From positions 158,320 to 222,319 of the forward strand of contig NZ_BCQF01000001.1 in the NCBI RefSeq assembly GCF_001544295.1: DNA of 64,000 nt, written 5' to 3'. Below are positions 30,564 to 38,612 of the stretch, piece by piece. A program made the position numbers and the translations under genes. The number at the start of each line of letters is the position of its first letter. Position 1 is the stretch's first letter. This stretch comes from Enterococcus pseudoavium NBRC 100491 (GTDB lineage Bacteria > Bacillota > Bacilli > Lactobacillales > Enterococcaceae). The notes below the pieces were generated by a model. The model made no database searches. It was not told the origin of the DNA and worked only from the letters and a program-made list of their open reading frames with translations.

Positions 30564-30640
30564 CGCAACTAGTCAGGCCTCATCCTGAACTAAGCTAGAG
30601 CAAGCCACTGGCTACCATTTCCCGCTGTTTTATGTTTCTG
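30564..30640 (-). repeat. Intergenic element, copy C (diverged)
   Basis: On the minus strand it carries CTGACTAGTTGCGGA and upstream blocks that follow copy B in order. It is about 90 bases upstream of the CDF gene. The match is weaker than A to B. Confidence 0.3.
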
Positions 30641-30706
30641 TCCAAGACCTACTGAAACCTACTCAGATAAGCCTTTAGACAAGATATTTGCCGAAAATAT
30701 TTTTTT

Positions 30707-31462
30707 CTAAGCCTTAAATTCTATCATGTTGTCGCGAAAACGTAGAGGAAGATGATTACGCTGAACCACACGATTTGTCCGCTCATCAATCGTGACTGCT
30801 CGTAAGAAAGTCTTCCATTGCTGACGAATCCGTCCTTCATTAGTTTCTTCCAGAAATTCAGGGCAGCTAGCGTCTGCCAGTAAATGGATGTCTCCCTGAT
30901 CAATGATCCCTAACAATTTATGGCGCTCATCATAAATCATGATTTTTTCCTGTGGATAGCGCTCCGCAAAGTGCGGACAGAGATAAGGCATAACGTAATG
31001 CTTCGGTCGAATCTTGCTAAACAAAACATCAGCGACATATTCAAAACGTACAAATCCGGTCAAGGCATGGGTCTCCCCTAACAACGTTCGAATACTTTTC
31101 TGCAAAGCTAAAATCGCAGGATGCCCTAAATGATTCTCCAATAAATCCTTGGTTTGTAAGGCAATCTCGATCGCCTCTAGCAAATAGCGCTCCTTACCCT
31201 CAAGCGTTGCATAAAAACCATTTTGAATAAACAGAACGTTTTCTGTTCGCAATCGTTGCTGCAAACGTCGATAGATTTTTTCACCTCTCACCGGATCCGT
31301 CGGAATATATTCCGCCAAAAATAAACTTTCTATAGCCGTTTCCGGTGATAAGATTACTGTCGGAAATTTTTTCTCGCGGAAACTACGATCCACGACCGTC
31401 ATAAAACCGAGAAAACTCCCATCATATTCCCAGTGTTCTGCTGATTCCCGCATTACTCTCAC
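30707..31462 (-). CDS. DUF4130 (TIGR03915-type) partner protein, putative DNA repair
   Basis: This 251-residue cytosolic protein is recognised, by content and neighbour, as the DUF4130 partner that nearly always accompanies a particular radical SAM protein. In some bacteria the same domain is fused to a uracil-DNA-glycosylase-like domain, hence a DNA repair role is suspected. Here it stands alone. Segments: VRFEYVADVLFSKIRPKHYVMPYLCPHFAERYP (about 140-172) and a central metal-prone CPHF. No activity is established. Its ATG overlaps the stop of the radical SAM gene by four bases (ATGA), so the two are coupled and share a LexA-controlled promoter. Confidence 0.82.
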   Translation of the reverse strand: MRVMRESAEHWEYDGSFLGFMTVVDRSFREKKFPTVILSPETAIESLFLAEYIPTDPVRGEKIYRRLQQRLRTENVLFIQNGFYATLEGKERYLLEAIEIALQTKDLLENHLGHPAILALQKSIRTLLGETHALTGFVRFEYVADVLFSKIRPKHYVMPYLCPHFAERYPQEKIMIYDERHKLLGIIDQGDIHLLADASCPEFLEETNEGRIRQQWKTFLRAVTIDERTNRVVQRNHLPLRFRDNMIEFKA

Positions 31463-32754
31463 CTACTTTTCGCATGTTCAAAACGCTCTACATCAAATAG
31501 CGATAACTGTTCACTGGTTGACTGGGTATTATGCTTTTTCAACACCTCGTATTGTTTTGAAGAGATCAAAGATGTGATGATCCACTCAGGATCTTTGATC
31601 AACCCAGCGGGGGTCTCGTGATTGCAGGCAATAAAATACTGCGCCCGTTTGATCACGATTCCTAATTTTTTTAAATCTGTCAGGTGTAGCCGATAATATT
31701 TACGGGCTTTGACGATGTTTTGTGCACTTTTCGGACCAATTCCCGGTACTCGCAGCAATTGATCATAAGGTGCAGTCTGGACATCAACGGGGAAGTGTTG
31801 ATAATTCTGGACTGCCCAGTTAGCTTTTGGATCTAGATACAGGTTAAAATTAGGCTTCTGCTCAGACAAAATTTCGTCGGCTGTAAACTTATAATATCTT
31901 AGCAGCCAATCGGCTTGGTATAAGCGGTGCTCCCGCAATAATGGTGGCTCCGTTGTCACTGCTGGCAGTAGATTATCCTGATTAACTGGGATATAAGCTG
32001 AATAATAAACTCGTTTCAACTGATATTTCTGGTATAAATTCTCCGATATTTTCACGATCGAACGGTCACTCTCAGGACTGGCTCCAATAATCATCTGAGT
32101 CGACTGCCCCGCCGGCACAAAACTTGGTCCCCGTCGAACTGCTGGTAAAAATTCCTGTTCTTTTTTTACCGTCGTGATCTGCTTCATGGGTTTATATAAG
32201 TCAAAGGGATCTTTATCCGGAGCCAATAATTTCAAACTTTCACGGGAAGGCAGTTCGACATTGACGCTCATTCGATCTGCCAGAAAGCCCAATGCCTCGA
32301 TCAATTTTTCATCTGCACCAGGAATCGCCTTGACGTGGATATACCCGCGAAAGCCTTTTTCTTCCCGCAAAATTTTCAGCGTCTTGATCAAGAGCTCGCA
32401 GGTGTAGTCCGCACTTTTAATAATTGCTGAGCTCAAGAAAAGACCTTCGATATAATTACGCATGTAGAAATCCATCGTTAAATCAGCCACTTCCTGCGGC
32501 GTGAAGGTCGCCCGAGGAATCGCATTTGATTTGCGATTGACGCAGTAATGACAATCAAAAATGCAGGCATTAGTAAATAACAGTTTTAACAAGGACACAC
32601 ATCGACCATCTGGTGTGAAAGAATGGCAGATTCCTGAAACTGCCGTGCTGCCGACTGTTCCTGAACGCGTATTGTTTTCAACACCGCTGCTGGAACAAGA
32701 GACATCATATTTGGCAGATTCTGCTAAAATTTCGATTTTTCTTTCCAGCTCCAT
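31459..32754 (-). CDS. Radical SAM protein, putative DNA modification/repair (TIGR03916-type)
   Basis: This 431-residue protein has the 4Fe-4S radical SAM motif C-x3-C-x2-C (CIFDCHYC, Cys64/68/71) and further cysteines at 20, 43 and 52. A C-terminal helix-hairpin-helix DNA-binding motif (LLRVPGIGPKSAQNIVKARK) lies near residue 330-350. The family is uncharacterised but consistently paired with DUF4130. The HhH motif, the pairing and a LexA box directly upstream point to repair or editing of damaged DNA. Reaction unknown. Confidence 0.85.
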   Translation of the reverse strand: MELERKIEILAESAKYDVSCSSSGVENNTRSGTVGSTAVSGICHSFTPDGRCVSLLKLLFTNACIFDCHYCVNRKSNAIPRATFTPQEVADLTMDFYMRNYIEGLFLSSAIIKSADYTCELLIKTLKILREEKGFRGYIHVKAIPGADEKLIEALGFLADRMSVNVELPSRESLKLLAPDKDPFDLYKPMKQITTVKKEQEFLPAVRRGPSFVPAGQSTQMIIGASPESDRSIVKISENLYQKYQLKRVYYSAYIPVNQDNLLPAVTTEPPLLREHRLYQADWLLRYYKFTADEILSEQKPNFNLYLDPKANWAVQNYQHFPVDVQTAPYDQLLRVPGIGPKSAQNIVKARKYYRLHLTDLKKLGIVIKRAQYFIACNHETPAGLIKDPEWIITSLISSKQYEVLKKHNTQSTSEQLSLFDVERFEHAKSR

Positions 32755-32776
32755 TAAGAATCACTCCTTTATATAT

Positions 32777-32820
32777 CGAACGTACGTTCTTATTTAACCA
32801 AAAAAAGCAGACTATGTCAA
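32777..32820 (-). promoter_or_regulatory. SOS promoter with LexA box for the radical SAM pair
   Basis: -35 TTGACA (complement of 32815-32820), 17-base spacer, -10 TTAAAT (32792-32797). The LexA box AGAACGTACGTTCG (32777-32790) lies over the predicted transcription start and matches CGAACRNRYGTTYG at all but one defined position (read from the other strand as CGAACGTACGTTCT). Confidence 0.88.
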
Positions 32821-32872
32821 AAATAGTTTGATAGATACTCCTAAAGACGGATGAAGGCCACGAGAAATTTGC

Positions 32873-32878
32873 TATAAT
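32873..32878 (+). promoter_or_regulatory. -10 element of the zinc-ribbon gene
   Basis: An extended -10 (TGCTATAAT) lies about 65 bases upstream of the start. It diverges from the SOS promoter. Confidence 0.65.
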
Positions 32879-32943
32879 TTAAGATATTAAGCGGAGCCGG
32901 CTCGAAAAAAATTACTTTAAATAAAAAAAGGAGTGAAAAAAAG

Positions 32944-33159
32944 ATGGAAAGAAAACAATACGTTTGTGATAAGTGTGGGTGCCAACATTATACTTCTGAC
33001 CAGTTCCAAGCGACTGGTGGAAATTTCGCAAAAATATTCGATGTTCAAAATAAAAAATTTACTACTATTAGTTGTAGGCAATGTGGATACACTGAGCTTT
33101 ATCGCGGTAACTCTTCTGATGGCTGGAATATCCTTGACTTCCTGATGGGTGGCGGTTAA
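32944..33159 (+). CDS. Zinc-ribbon nucleic-acid-binding-like protein
   Basis: This 71-residue protein has two CxxC knuckles (Cys8/11 and Cys44/47) that form one zinc ribbon, a Gln/Phe-rich middle and a Gly tail. It resembles the YpzJ/COG3478 family of presumed nucleic-acid-binding proteins. Function unknown. Strong SD (AGGAGTG). A frame-shifted overlapping open frame starting 11 bases earlier has no such motifs and is a shadow. It diverges from the SOS-controlled radical SAM pair. Confidence 0.85.
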   Translation: MERKQYVCDKCGCQHYTSDQFQATGGNFAKIFDVQNKKFTTISCRQCGYTELYRGNSSDGWNILDFLMGGG

Positions 33160-33194
33160 ATAAAAAAAGCGGCGAGCGCCGCTTTTTTTATTTG
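33158..33194. terminator. Bidirectional terminator after the zinc-ribbon gene
   Basis: A long perfect stem (AAATAAAAAAAGCGGC / GCCGCTTTTTTTATTT) with a four-base loop. Confidence 0.92.
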
Positions 33195-33292
33195 CTCATT
33201 TTTATCCCATTGCTTACATCTTTACTGGCATTATAGATCGTTTCAAATATGGTACGACTTAGCCCATAAGTTCCGCTGATGGAATCAGATTT
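33188..33292 (-). pseudogene. Possible decayed coding fragment (leftward)
   Basis: In one minus frame the segment GLSRTIFETIYNASKDV is followed by a stop at 33188-33190, right before a terminator, as at the end of a gene. In a second frame the preceding bases read ENLIPSAELMG. Joining them needs one frameshift. No start or SD. Family not recognised; it may be chance. Confidence 0.2.
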
Positions 33293-33548
33293 TCAACGAA
33301 GGTCGAACCACAAAACCGTTTATAAGGTTGGCACTTCGTTTCTAAAGGGCTTGATCCCAGCGACTTTAGTGGCGATGATCGTAGAAAGCATGGTTCATTT
33401 TCCAGCCCTGACTTGGTTGGATTCAGTCACTTTCACAGGACAAATAAAACAGCTGCCGATCTTGATTGTGGGGATTCTAGTTTATATCGTAACGATGTGG
33501 GCGACCTATAAAATCTCGGCTCGCAGATTTAGTCAGGTAAATCTGTAG
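33279..33548 (+). pseudogene. Remnant of an ABC transporter permease C-terminus
   Basis: This 89-codon open frame has no SD. From about residue 24 it reads like the last two membrane helices and tail of a large ABC permease (LVYIVTMWATYKISARRF...), a tail I recall from lactic acid bacterial permeases. The rest of the gene and any ATPase are missing. Treated as a 3' remnant; a small membrane protein is the alternative. Confidence 0.4.
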
Positions 33549-33617
33549 GTACTATGTTGGCAACGGATAAGATAAACCATGGGCTCGCTTCTTTCCTGAA
33601 TCATCTAGGGAAAGCAC

Positions 33618-33675
33618 AAAAAAGACCTCGGCTTCCAAAATCTTCAGTCACTTTTTGGAAATTCAAGGTCTTTTA
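33618..33675. terminator. Interrupted hairpin terminator
   Basis: Outer arms AAAAGACCT / AGGTCTTTT and inner arms TTCCAAAA / TTTTGGAA form one long interrupted stem. It probably ends the decayed permease transcript. Confidence 0.6.
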
Positions 33676-33732
33676 AATGTCGTCTCGAAGTTGTGCTTAA
33701 ATCACAACCTCACTACCATCCAAGACAAATAT

Positions 33733-33768
33733 AGCAGGTAGAAGCAGCCGCCGCTGATTCTACCTGCT
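33733..33768 (-). terminator. Hairpin after the small secreted gene
   Basis: AGCAGGTAGAA / TTCTACCTGCT with an inner CAGC / GCTG lies just after the stop. The T run is poor (ATATTTGT), so termination may be partial. Confidence 0.55.
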
Positions 33769-33782
33769 ACTCTTAGTATGTT

Positions 33783-34097
33783 TTACTTCTCAAAATAAGC
33801 CGTCCAAGAATTTCCCGTACCATTTGCTTTTGCCCCAACAAATTCCTGTTGTGTTGACTTTCTAATGGGACTTTCCCCATCGCTTAAATCGGCCAATAAA
33901 TCCGAATACTTTGAATAGTTGACGGCTTCCAACTCATTCAAATCACGATTGGTGAAGAAATCTTCGCTGCGCTCGACTTGCTCCGGCTGCGAAAAATCCG
34001 GTGTTGCAGTCTTCTCTTCAACTTCACCCTTTTGGCTGATCCAAAAAAATAGAAACGCCGCCGCCAATACACCAACCAGTGCTACTACTTTTTTCAT
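33783..34097 (-). CDS. Small membrane-anchored or secreted protein, unknown
   Basis: This 104-residue protein has an N-terminal hydrophobic helix (about 3-21) after MKK, with no clear signal-peptidase or lipobox site, so it is probably a signal anchor. The rest is polar and acidic, with no motif I recognise. Good SD (AGGAGG) and its own hairpin support expression. Function unknown. Confidence 0.65.
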   Translation of the reverse strand: MKKVVALVGVLAAAFLFFWISQKGEVEEKTATPDFSQPEQVERSEDFFTNRDLNELEAVNYSKYSDLLADLSDGESPIRKSTQQEFVGAKANGTGNSWTAYFEK

Positions 34098-34261
34098 TGC
34101 GTCCTCCTTGTAGCATCCTCTTACTTTTCAGTATGCCACAGTTGAAAACGTTTTTGAATGAAAAAATTACTGTCGGTAAAAGAAAGTTTCTTTGAGTAGA
34201 GAATGATTGGCGGTATTAGTTACTTCTTGATTAAAGATAAGCTTACTCTCAGCAACCGTTT

Positions 34262-35101
34262 CTATTCAAACTCCTCATATTCATTCGGATCTTGATCATC
34301 AATTCGACCATCGACTTTTTCTAGCCGGTTAATTCGTTCGATTTCTACTTTGGTCAATTCAAAATCAAAAATGGCCAAGTTTTCTCGTTGATGTTGTAAA
34401 TTACGTGATTTAGGAATCGGAATGATCTCCCGTTGCGCGTGCCAGCGCAAAATAATCTGTGCCGGAGTCTTTCCATATTTTTCTCCTAGCTCCGTGATCG
34501 TCGATTCTTTTAAGGCGTCGTTTCCACGGCCTAACGGACTCCACGCCTCTGTTATGATTCCGCGTTCTTTGTTGGCTCTTACCATTCGTTCTTGAACCCA
34601 ATAAGGATGAATCTCGATTTGATTGACCGCCGGAGTTACACCCGTTTCTTCAATGATTTTGTCTAAATGTTCTGGCTCAAAGTTAGAGACACCGATTGAG
34701 CGAATTAAGCCCATTTTTTTAGCTGTTATCATTGCTTTCCAAGCTTCCACGTATAAACCACGTTTTGGCAATGGCCAATGAATCAAATACAAATCAAAAT
34801 AGTCCAATCCCATGCGAAATAATGATTCTTGGATCATCATCAAGGCATCAGCATAATGGTGATACTTTCCAGGTAACTTAGTCGTCACAAAAAAATCAGA
34901 ACGAGGAAGCCCCGAACGGCGAATCGCTTCACCAACAATTCCTTCACTGTCATAATTGGTGGATGTATCTAACAGACGATAGCCATCTTGAATCGCCGTC
35001 AAAACTTGATCAAGCCCTTCTCCACCGCGAATCTGATAAGTCCCTAGTCCAAGCGCTGGTACCTGATGTCCGTCATTCATAGTAATCAATGGTGCGTGCA
35101 T
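34262..35101 (-). CDS. Aldo/keto reductase
   Basis: This is a 279-residue NADPH-dependent oxidoreductase of the AKR superfamily. The catalytic tetrad can be read: Asp in GYRLLDTS, Tyr in TNYDSE, Lys in TTKLPG and His in LIHWPLP. The cofactor loop is IPIPKSRNLQHQRENL. It resembles 2,5-diketogluconate reductase-type enzymes, but the substrate is unknown. Start: ATG at 35099-35101 or TTG one codon before; both fit the SD GGGAGG. Confidence 0.9.
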   Translation of the reverse strand: MHAPLITMNDGHQVPALGLGTYQIRGGEGLDQVLTAIQDGYRLLDTSTNYDSEGIVGEAIRRSGLPRSDFFVTTKLPGKYHHYADALMMIQESLFRMGLDYFDLYLIHWPLPKRGLYVEAWKAMITAKKMGLIRSIGVSNFEPEHLDKIIEETGVTPAVNQIEIHPYWVQERMVRANKERGIITEAWSPLGRGNDALKESTITELGEKYGKTPAQIILRWHAQREIIPIPKSRNLQHQRENLAIFDFELTKVEIERINRLEKVDGRIDDQDPNEYEEFE

Positions 35102-35292
35102 CAATAAATTCCTCCCTTATTTTATGACTCCCTAAGTAATAAAGCCTACTCTCAATTTCTAGCTTACCATCAAAATCTTATGGCTGTTAAATCCTATGCT
35201 CAACATACCAAAGTTAATTTGAAAAATAAGCAGAAAAAAAATTATGAAAGAGGTATACTACAGATTGAACACATTAGAAGGAGAAGATTACG

Positions 35293-35586
35293 ATGGATTC
35301 GATTATTTGTATAGTTCTGGGCATGGTATTTGCCAATGGGGTTCCCCATTTTGTTAAGGGAATCACCGCTGAAAGATGGGATGTTCCATGGAAGAAATCA
35401 GCCTCTGCCTCCACAAATGTGTTATGGGGAATTGCGAATTGGCTGTTTGTCGTAATAATCTATGCCATTGGTAAACCTGATGTCAATAGTTTCGATGCGG
35501 CTTGTTTTTTAATTGGTATGGGTATTACCGGCTATTATCTAGCTTTGCATTGGTCAGAGAAAAAGAATGAAAATGACGCTGCTTAA
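35293..35586 (+). CDS. Small integral membrane protein, unknown
   Basis: This 97-residue protein has three hydrophobic segments (about 1-17, 44-60, 68-86) and a charged tail. The N-terminal VFANGVPHFVKGITAERW has a distinct conserved look, but I do not recognise the family. SD AAGGAGAAG, -10 TATACT near 35254, and a shared terminator indicate a real gene. Confidence 0.75.
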   Translation: MDSIICIVLGMVFANGVPHFVKGITAERWDVPWKKSASASTNVLWGIANWLFVVIIYAIGKPDVNSFDAACFLIGMGITGYYLALHWSEKKNENDAA

Positions 35587-35606
35587 TTCGCAGCGCCATT
35601 TTTTAT
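35570..35606. terminator. Bidirectional terminator
   Basis: AATGACGCTGC / GCAGCGCCATT with flanking A and T runs, between convergent genes. Confidence 0.85.
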
Positions 35607-35986
35607 GCTTCAATTTCAGCTTTTTGTTTTTTCGTCAATTTTTGATAGACCAGTCGATAAGAAGTTTCAATTAATTGTTCTATCGCTTCATCTGGAAGTT
35701 CAACACTGGCTAATTTAATTGAGTTCCAGTGATTTTTATTCGTATAGTAGCCAGGAATGACGATAGCCGGATATATTTCTCGCAGCTCTTCATTTTTTTC
35801 CGGCAAATTTTTCAATGTAATAATCGCAGCTTCACTGGCTTGATCACTCATCATACCGAACATTTTGCCTTGCAGATCAAAGTAAAGGACCTGCCAATCT
35901 TCACGAAAATAGACTTTCGCACCCTTTAACGTCTCACCAAATGCCTTGAATGTTTCGATTCGCTGTTGTATCACTGAATTTTCCAT
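35603..35986 (-). CDS. MmcQ/YjbR family protein
   Basis: This 127-residue protein has the YjbR fold signature: MFGMMSDQ early, LKNLPEKNEELRE in the middle, and GYYTNKNHWNSIKL followed by IEQLIETSYRLVYQKLTKK at the end. The family has a DNA-binding-like fold, but its function is not established. SD AGGAGG. Monocistronic. Confidence 0.82.
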   Translation of the reverse strand: MENSVIQQRIETFKAFGETLKGAKVYFREDWQVLYFDLQGKMFGMMSDQASEAAIITLKNLPEKNEELREIYPAIVIPGYYTNKNHWNSIKLASVELPDEAIEQLIETSYRLVYQKLTKKQKAEIEA

Positions 35987-36160
35987 AATTCCTCCTTAAA
36001 TCACTATCCATCCCAACTTATGCAGTTACTTGCGCTGTACAGTAATGACTAATCTCACTATTCATTTTAGCAAAAATCATGACCGGTCAGAGCGCGATTC
36101 GCTAAAAACTTTTATTCTTTTGGCTAATCAGTTAAATAGCTAACCATAAACAAAAAACCG

Positions 36161-36434
36161 CTAGCCTCCTATATCCAAGAGCCAAACATAGTAAACGCTT
36201 GAAGCAAAATCTGCAACGACCGTTGAAATTCCAGTACCGAACACATGTAAATTAAAGACTAAAATCAATAAAGCAGCTAACGCGATACTAACTGCAACAC
36301 TGATAAACATCCCCTACATAGACTCTTTTACGGCGCCTTCTGAACGAACTAGTTGTTCTAAAGCAAAATTCAAAATAAAAGCAAACCCATCAGCAAATAA
36401 AGATGCTTTCTCATTCGGTGGCTGGTTTTACTAA
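36161..36434 (-). pseudogene. Decayed MATE-family efflux transporter
   Basis: One minus frame reads a MATE-type segment: LNFALEQLVRSEGAVKESM, an in-frame TAG (36314-36316), then GMFISVAVSIALAALLILVF and VVADFASSVYYVWLLD. The order and wording match the internal half of MATE multidrug exporters. The gene lacks both ends and has an internal stop, so it is a dead fragment. Confidence 0.7.
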
Positions 36435-36460
36435 CTAAAAGAGAAAGTAACATTATCCGG

Positions 36461-36492
36461 CTCAAAGCATTTAACTGCTTTGAGTCTTTTTT
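36461..36492 (+). terminator. Rightward terminator with no upstream gene
   Basis: CTCAAAGCA / TGCTTTGAG followed by TCTTTTTT. No intact rightward gene precedes it, so it probably belonged to a lost gene in this decayed stretch. Confidence 0.7.
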
Positions 36493-36623
36493 ATCCAGAA
36501 AATTCTATATAATGTTATTTTGTAAGTTTTTTTATAATTTTATCGGAGGAATATAGTATTATTTAGATATGCACATATTCTTAGATAATTGTTTTTAAGT
36601 ATTGATCAGAAGGAGGACAACAA

Positions 36624-37625
36624 ATGAAAAAGCAGATTGGGGTTAAACTGGGGGTTACATTCGCGTTATTATTTAGTTTCCTGTTTTCTACACCAACACA
36701 GTATTATCAAGTAGAGGCAGCAAAAACTAAAACTGAGAAAAAAGTAACAATCAAACGAGTCGCCAACAAAAAAGTTACTGTCAAAGTCAAAAAGTATATC
36801 GATGGCGACACGACACGGTTCAAATTGAAAAATGGAAAAAATGTCACAGCCAAATATTTGCTGATTGACACACCTGAACTAAAAAAAGAAAGTCCGTATG
36901 CAAAAGAAGCGAAAAATCGGACAAAAGAACTGCTTAAGGGCGCCAAAAAGATCCAGATCGAATACGATAAAGGCCAGAAACGTGATAGTAAAAAGCGCGA
37001 GTTGGTTTATGTCTGGGCTGATGGCAAGTTAATTCAAGAAACACTTGCTAATGAAGGCTTAGGAATGGTTCGCAGCACCAAAGGGGAAAATACGAAATAC
37101 CTTGATCAAATCAAAAAAGCGGAACAAAAAGCAAAAGAACAAAAACAAAATATTTGGAGCATCTCAAACTACGCTCAGGCAGATAAAGGGTACAGCCAAG
37201 CTGCTGTTACTGCTCATGTAAAAGCTCTTGAAGAAGAACTAGCGGCCAAGGAAGCCGAAGAAGAACGACTGCAAAAAGAGCAAGCAGCAAAAGAAGCGGA
37301 AGAAAAACGGGTAGCAGAACAAGCGGAGGCGGCTAGAAAAGCCGAAGAAAAACGCCTAGCAGAGGAAGCGGAAGCAGCTAAAAAAGCCGAAGAACAGCGG
37401 ATTGCTCAAGAAGCAGCTGCACAGGCCCAAGCGGAGGCGGAGGCTCGAGCTCAGCAAGAGGCTCAAGCTCAACAAGCTGCGGAACCTGCTCAAGGACAAA
37501 CCGTCTACGTAACTCCGACCGGCAGCAAGTATCATACCCATAAATGTGGAAACGGCACGTATTCACCGGCGACATTAGAGGAAGCTCAAGCTCGCGGTTT
37601 AACACCTTGTGCTAAATGTTACTAA
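36624..37625 (+). CDS. Secreted thermonuclease-like protein with Ala/Glu linker and Cys/His tail
   Basis: This 333-residue exported protein starts with a signal peptide (about 1-33). A staphylococcal-nuclease domain follows (about 50-170): YIDGDTTRF supplies the calcium-binding Asp residues, LLIDTPE the Asp/Glu pair and KRELVYVWAD the second catalytic Arg. The first catalytic Arg (before LLIDTPE) is Lys. Next is a long Glu/Ala/Lys coiled coil (about 190-290), then a C-terminal domain with GSKYHTHKCG and LTPCAKC, a putative zinc or Ada-like module. SD AGGAGG; own terminator. Confidence 0.87.
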   Translation: MKKQIGVKLGVTFALLFSFLFSTPTQYYQVEAAKTKTEKKVTIKRVANKKVTVKVKKYIDGDTTRFKLKNGKNVTAKYLLIDTPELKKESPYAKEAKNRTKELLKGAKKIQIEYDKGQKRDSKKRELVYVWADGKLIQETLANEGLGMVRSTKGENTKYLDQIKKAEQKAKEQKQNIWSISNYAQADKGYSQAAVTAHVKALEEELAAKEAEEERLQKEQAAKEAEEKRVAEQAEAARKAEEKRLAEEAEAAKKAEEQRIAQEAAAQAQAEAEARAQQEAQAQQAAEPAQGQTVYVTPTGSKYHTHKCGNGTYSPATLEEAQARGLTPCAKCY

Positions 37626-37629
37626 TTAT

Positions 37630-37668
37630 AAAAAATAGGCAGCCGCTTAAATCGGCTGCCTATTTTTT
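37630..37668. terminator. Terminator of the nuclease gene
   Basis: AAAAAATAGGCAGCCG / CGGCTGCCTATTTTTT, a 16-base perfect stem. Confidence 0.93.
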
Positions 37669-37798
37669 GACTCTCCCACTAACAACTATCTCGAAATTCC
37701 CAACTAAATTTACTAAAATAACTATTTTAATTCCATATTTTTTATATGGAAACGAGAATAAGTGTAGCAGAAACCCTTGTTTAATTAAAATACCTTGA

Positions 37799-37834
37799 TA
37801 AAAAAGACACTCCCTCAATTTGAGAAAGTGTCTT
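37799..37834 (-). terminator. Terminator of the SDR gene
   Basis: AAGACACT / AGTGTCTT with inner CTCAA / TTGAG and six T on the minus strand. Confidence 0.82.
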
Positions 37835-37844
37835 GCAAATGCCT

Positions 37845-38612
37845 TTAAACGATTGACATACCACCGTCAATAACAATAAATTGTCCGTTTGTATAACTTG
37901 ATGCATCACTTGAGAAGTAAAGGATTGTCCCGTTCAACTCGCCTCGTTTGCCTGGACGACTCATAGGATTTAACCCTTGATACAGATTCAAGAAATCTTC
38001 TGATTTAAATAAAGTATCTTCGGTCATCTCAGACTCAAACAAACCTGGGCCGATCGCATTAGTCGTAATATTATATTTACCATAACTAGCTGCCATACCT
38101 TTCGTTAGACCCAGCACAGCTGCTTTACTGGCATTATAAGAGTGACGAATAAATACGTCTTCTTTATCTGCCATAATCGCATTGATTGAAGCAACATTAA
38201 CGATTCGACCGTATTTATTTTCCATCATGTGTTTTACTACATATTTACTAACTAGAAAGATTCCTTTTACATTGACGTCCATTGATTTGTCGAAATCTTC
38301 TACCGTCAATGTATCTACACCGCCACGTACCGCGATCCCTGCATTGTTTAGTAAAATATCCAAATGGCCAAAATGATCATAAGCTTGTTGGATCCCTGCT
38401 TTGACATTCTCTTCATCCGTCACGTCCATTTTGATAGCGAGGACATCCCGACCGATTTCTTTGATTTCTGCCGCTACTTCTTCCAAACGTTCCAAACGTC
38501 TTGCTAACAAAACCACATCTGCACCTGCCTGAGCATAGGCAATCGCAGCATCTCGTCCTAAACCACTGCTGGCACCTGTTACAACTGCAACTTTTCCATT
38601 TAATTCAAACAT
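37845..38612 (-). CDS. SDR-family oxidoreductase, gluconate 5-dehydrogenase-like
   Basis: This 255-residue short-chain dehydrogenase has the NAD(P) loop TGASSGLGRD (about 14-23), NNAG (about 88), catalytic Ser in NVASINAI, and Tyr-x3-Lys in YNASKAA. The C-terminus FIVIDGGMSIV is typical. It resembles gluconate 5-dehydrogenase, but the substrate is unproven and no sugar-acid genes adjoin it. ATG 38610-38612 is chosen because AGGAGGAG precedes it; the longer frame begins upstream of the SD. Confidence 0.9.
   Translation of the reverse strand: MFELNGKVAVVTGASSGLGRDAAIAYAQAGADVVLLARRLERLEEVAAEIKEIGRDVLAIKMDVTDEENVKAGIQQAYDHFGHLDILLNNAGIAVRGGVDTLTVEDFDKSMDVNVKGIFLVSKYVVKHMMENKYGRIVNVASINAIMADKEDVFIRHSYNASKAAVLGLTKGMAASYGKYNITTNAIGPGLFESEMTEDTLFKSEDFLNLYQGLNPMSRPGKRGELNGTILYFSSDASSYTNGQFIVIDGGMSIV

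Noticed and set aside
34142..34157. TGAAAACGTTTTTG as a catabolite-responsive element
   Set aside because: It lacks the terminal CA of the cre consensus and lies in a position without an obvious catabolic gene.
36343..36360. CGAACTAGTTGTTC as a LexA box
   Set aside because: The half-sites are one base too far apart and it lies within the decayed MATE fragment.
37230..37500. Repetitive A/G-rich DNA as a tandem repeat or CRISPR-like array
   Set aside because: It is the coding sequence for the Glu/Ala/Lys coiled coil of the secreted nuclease, with no fixed repeat unit and spacers.
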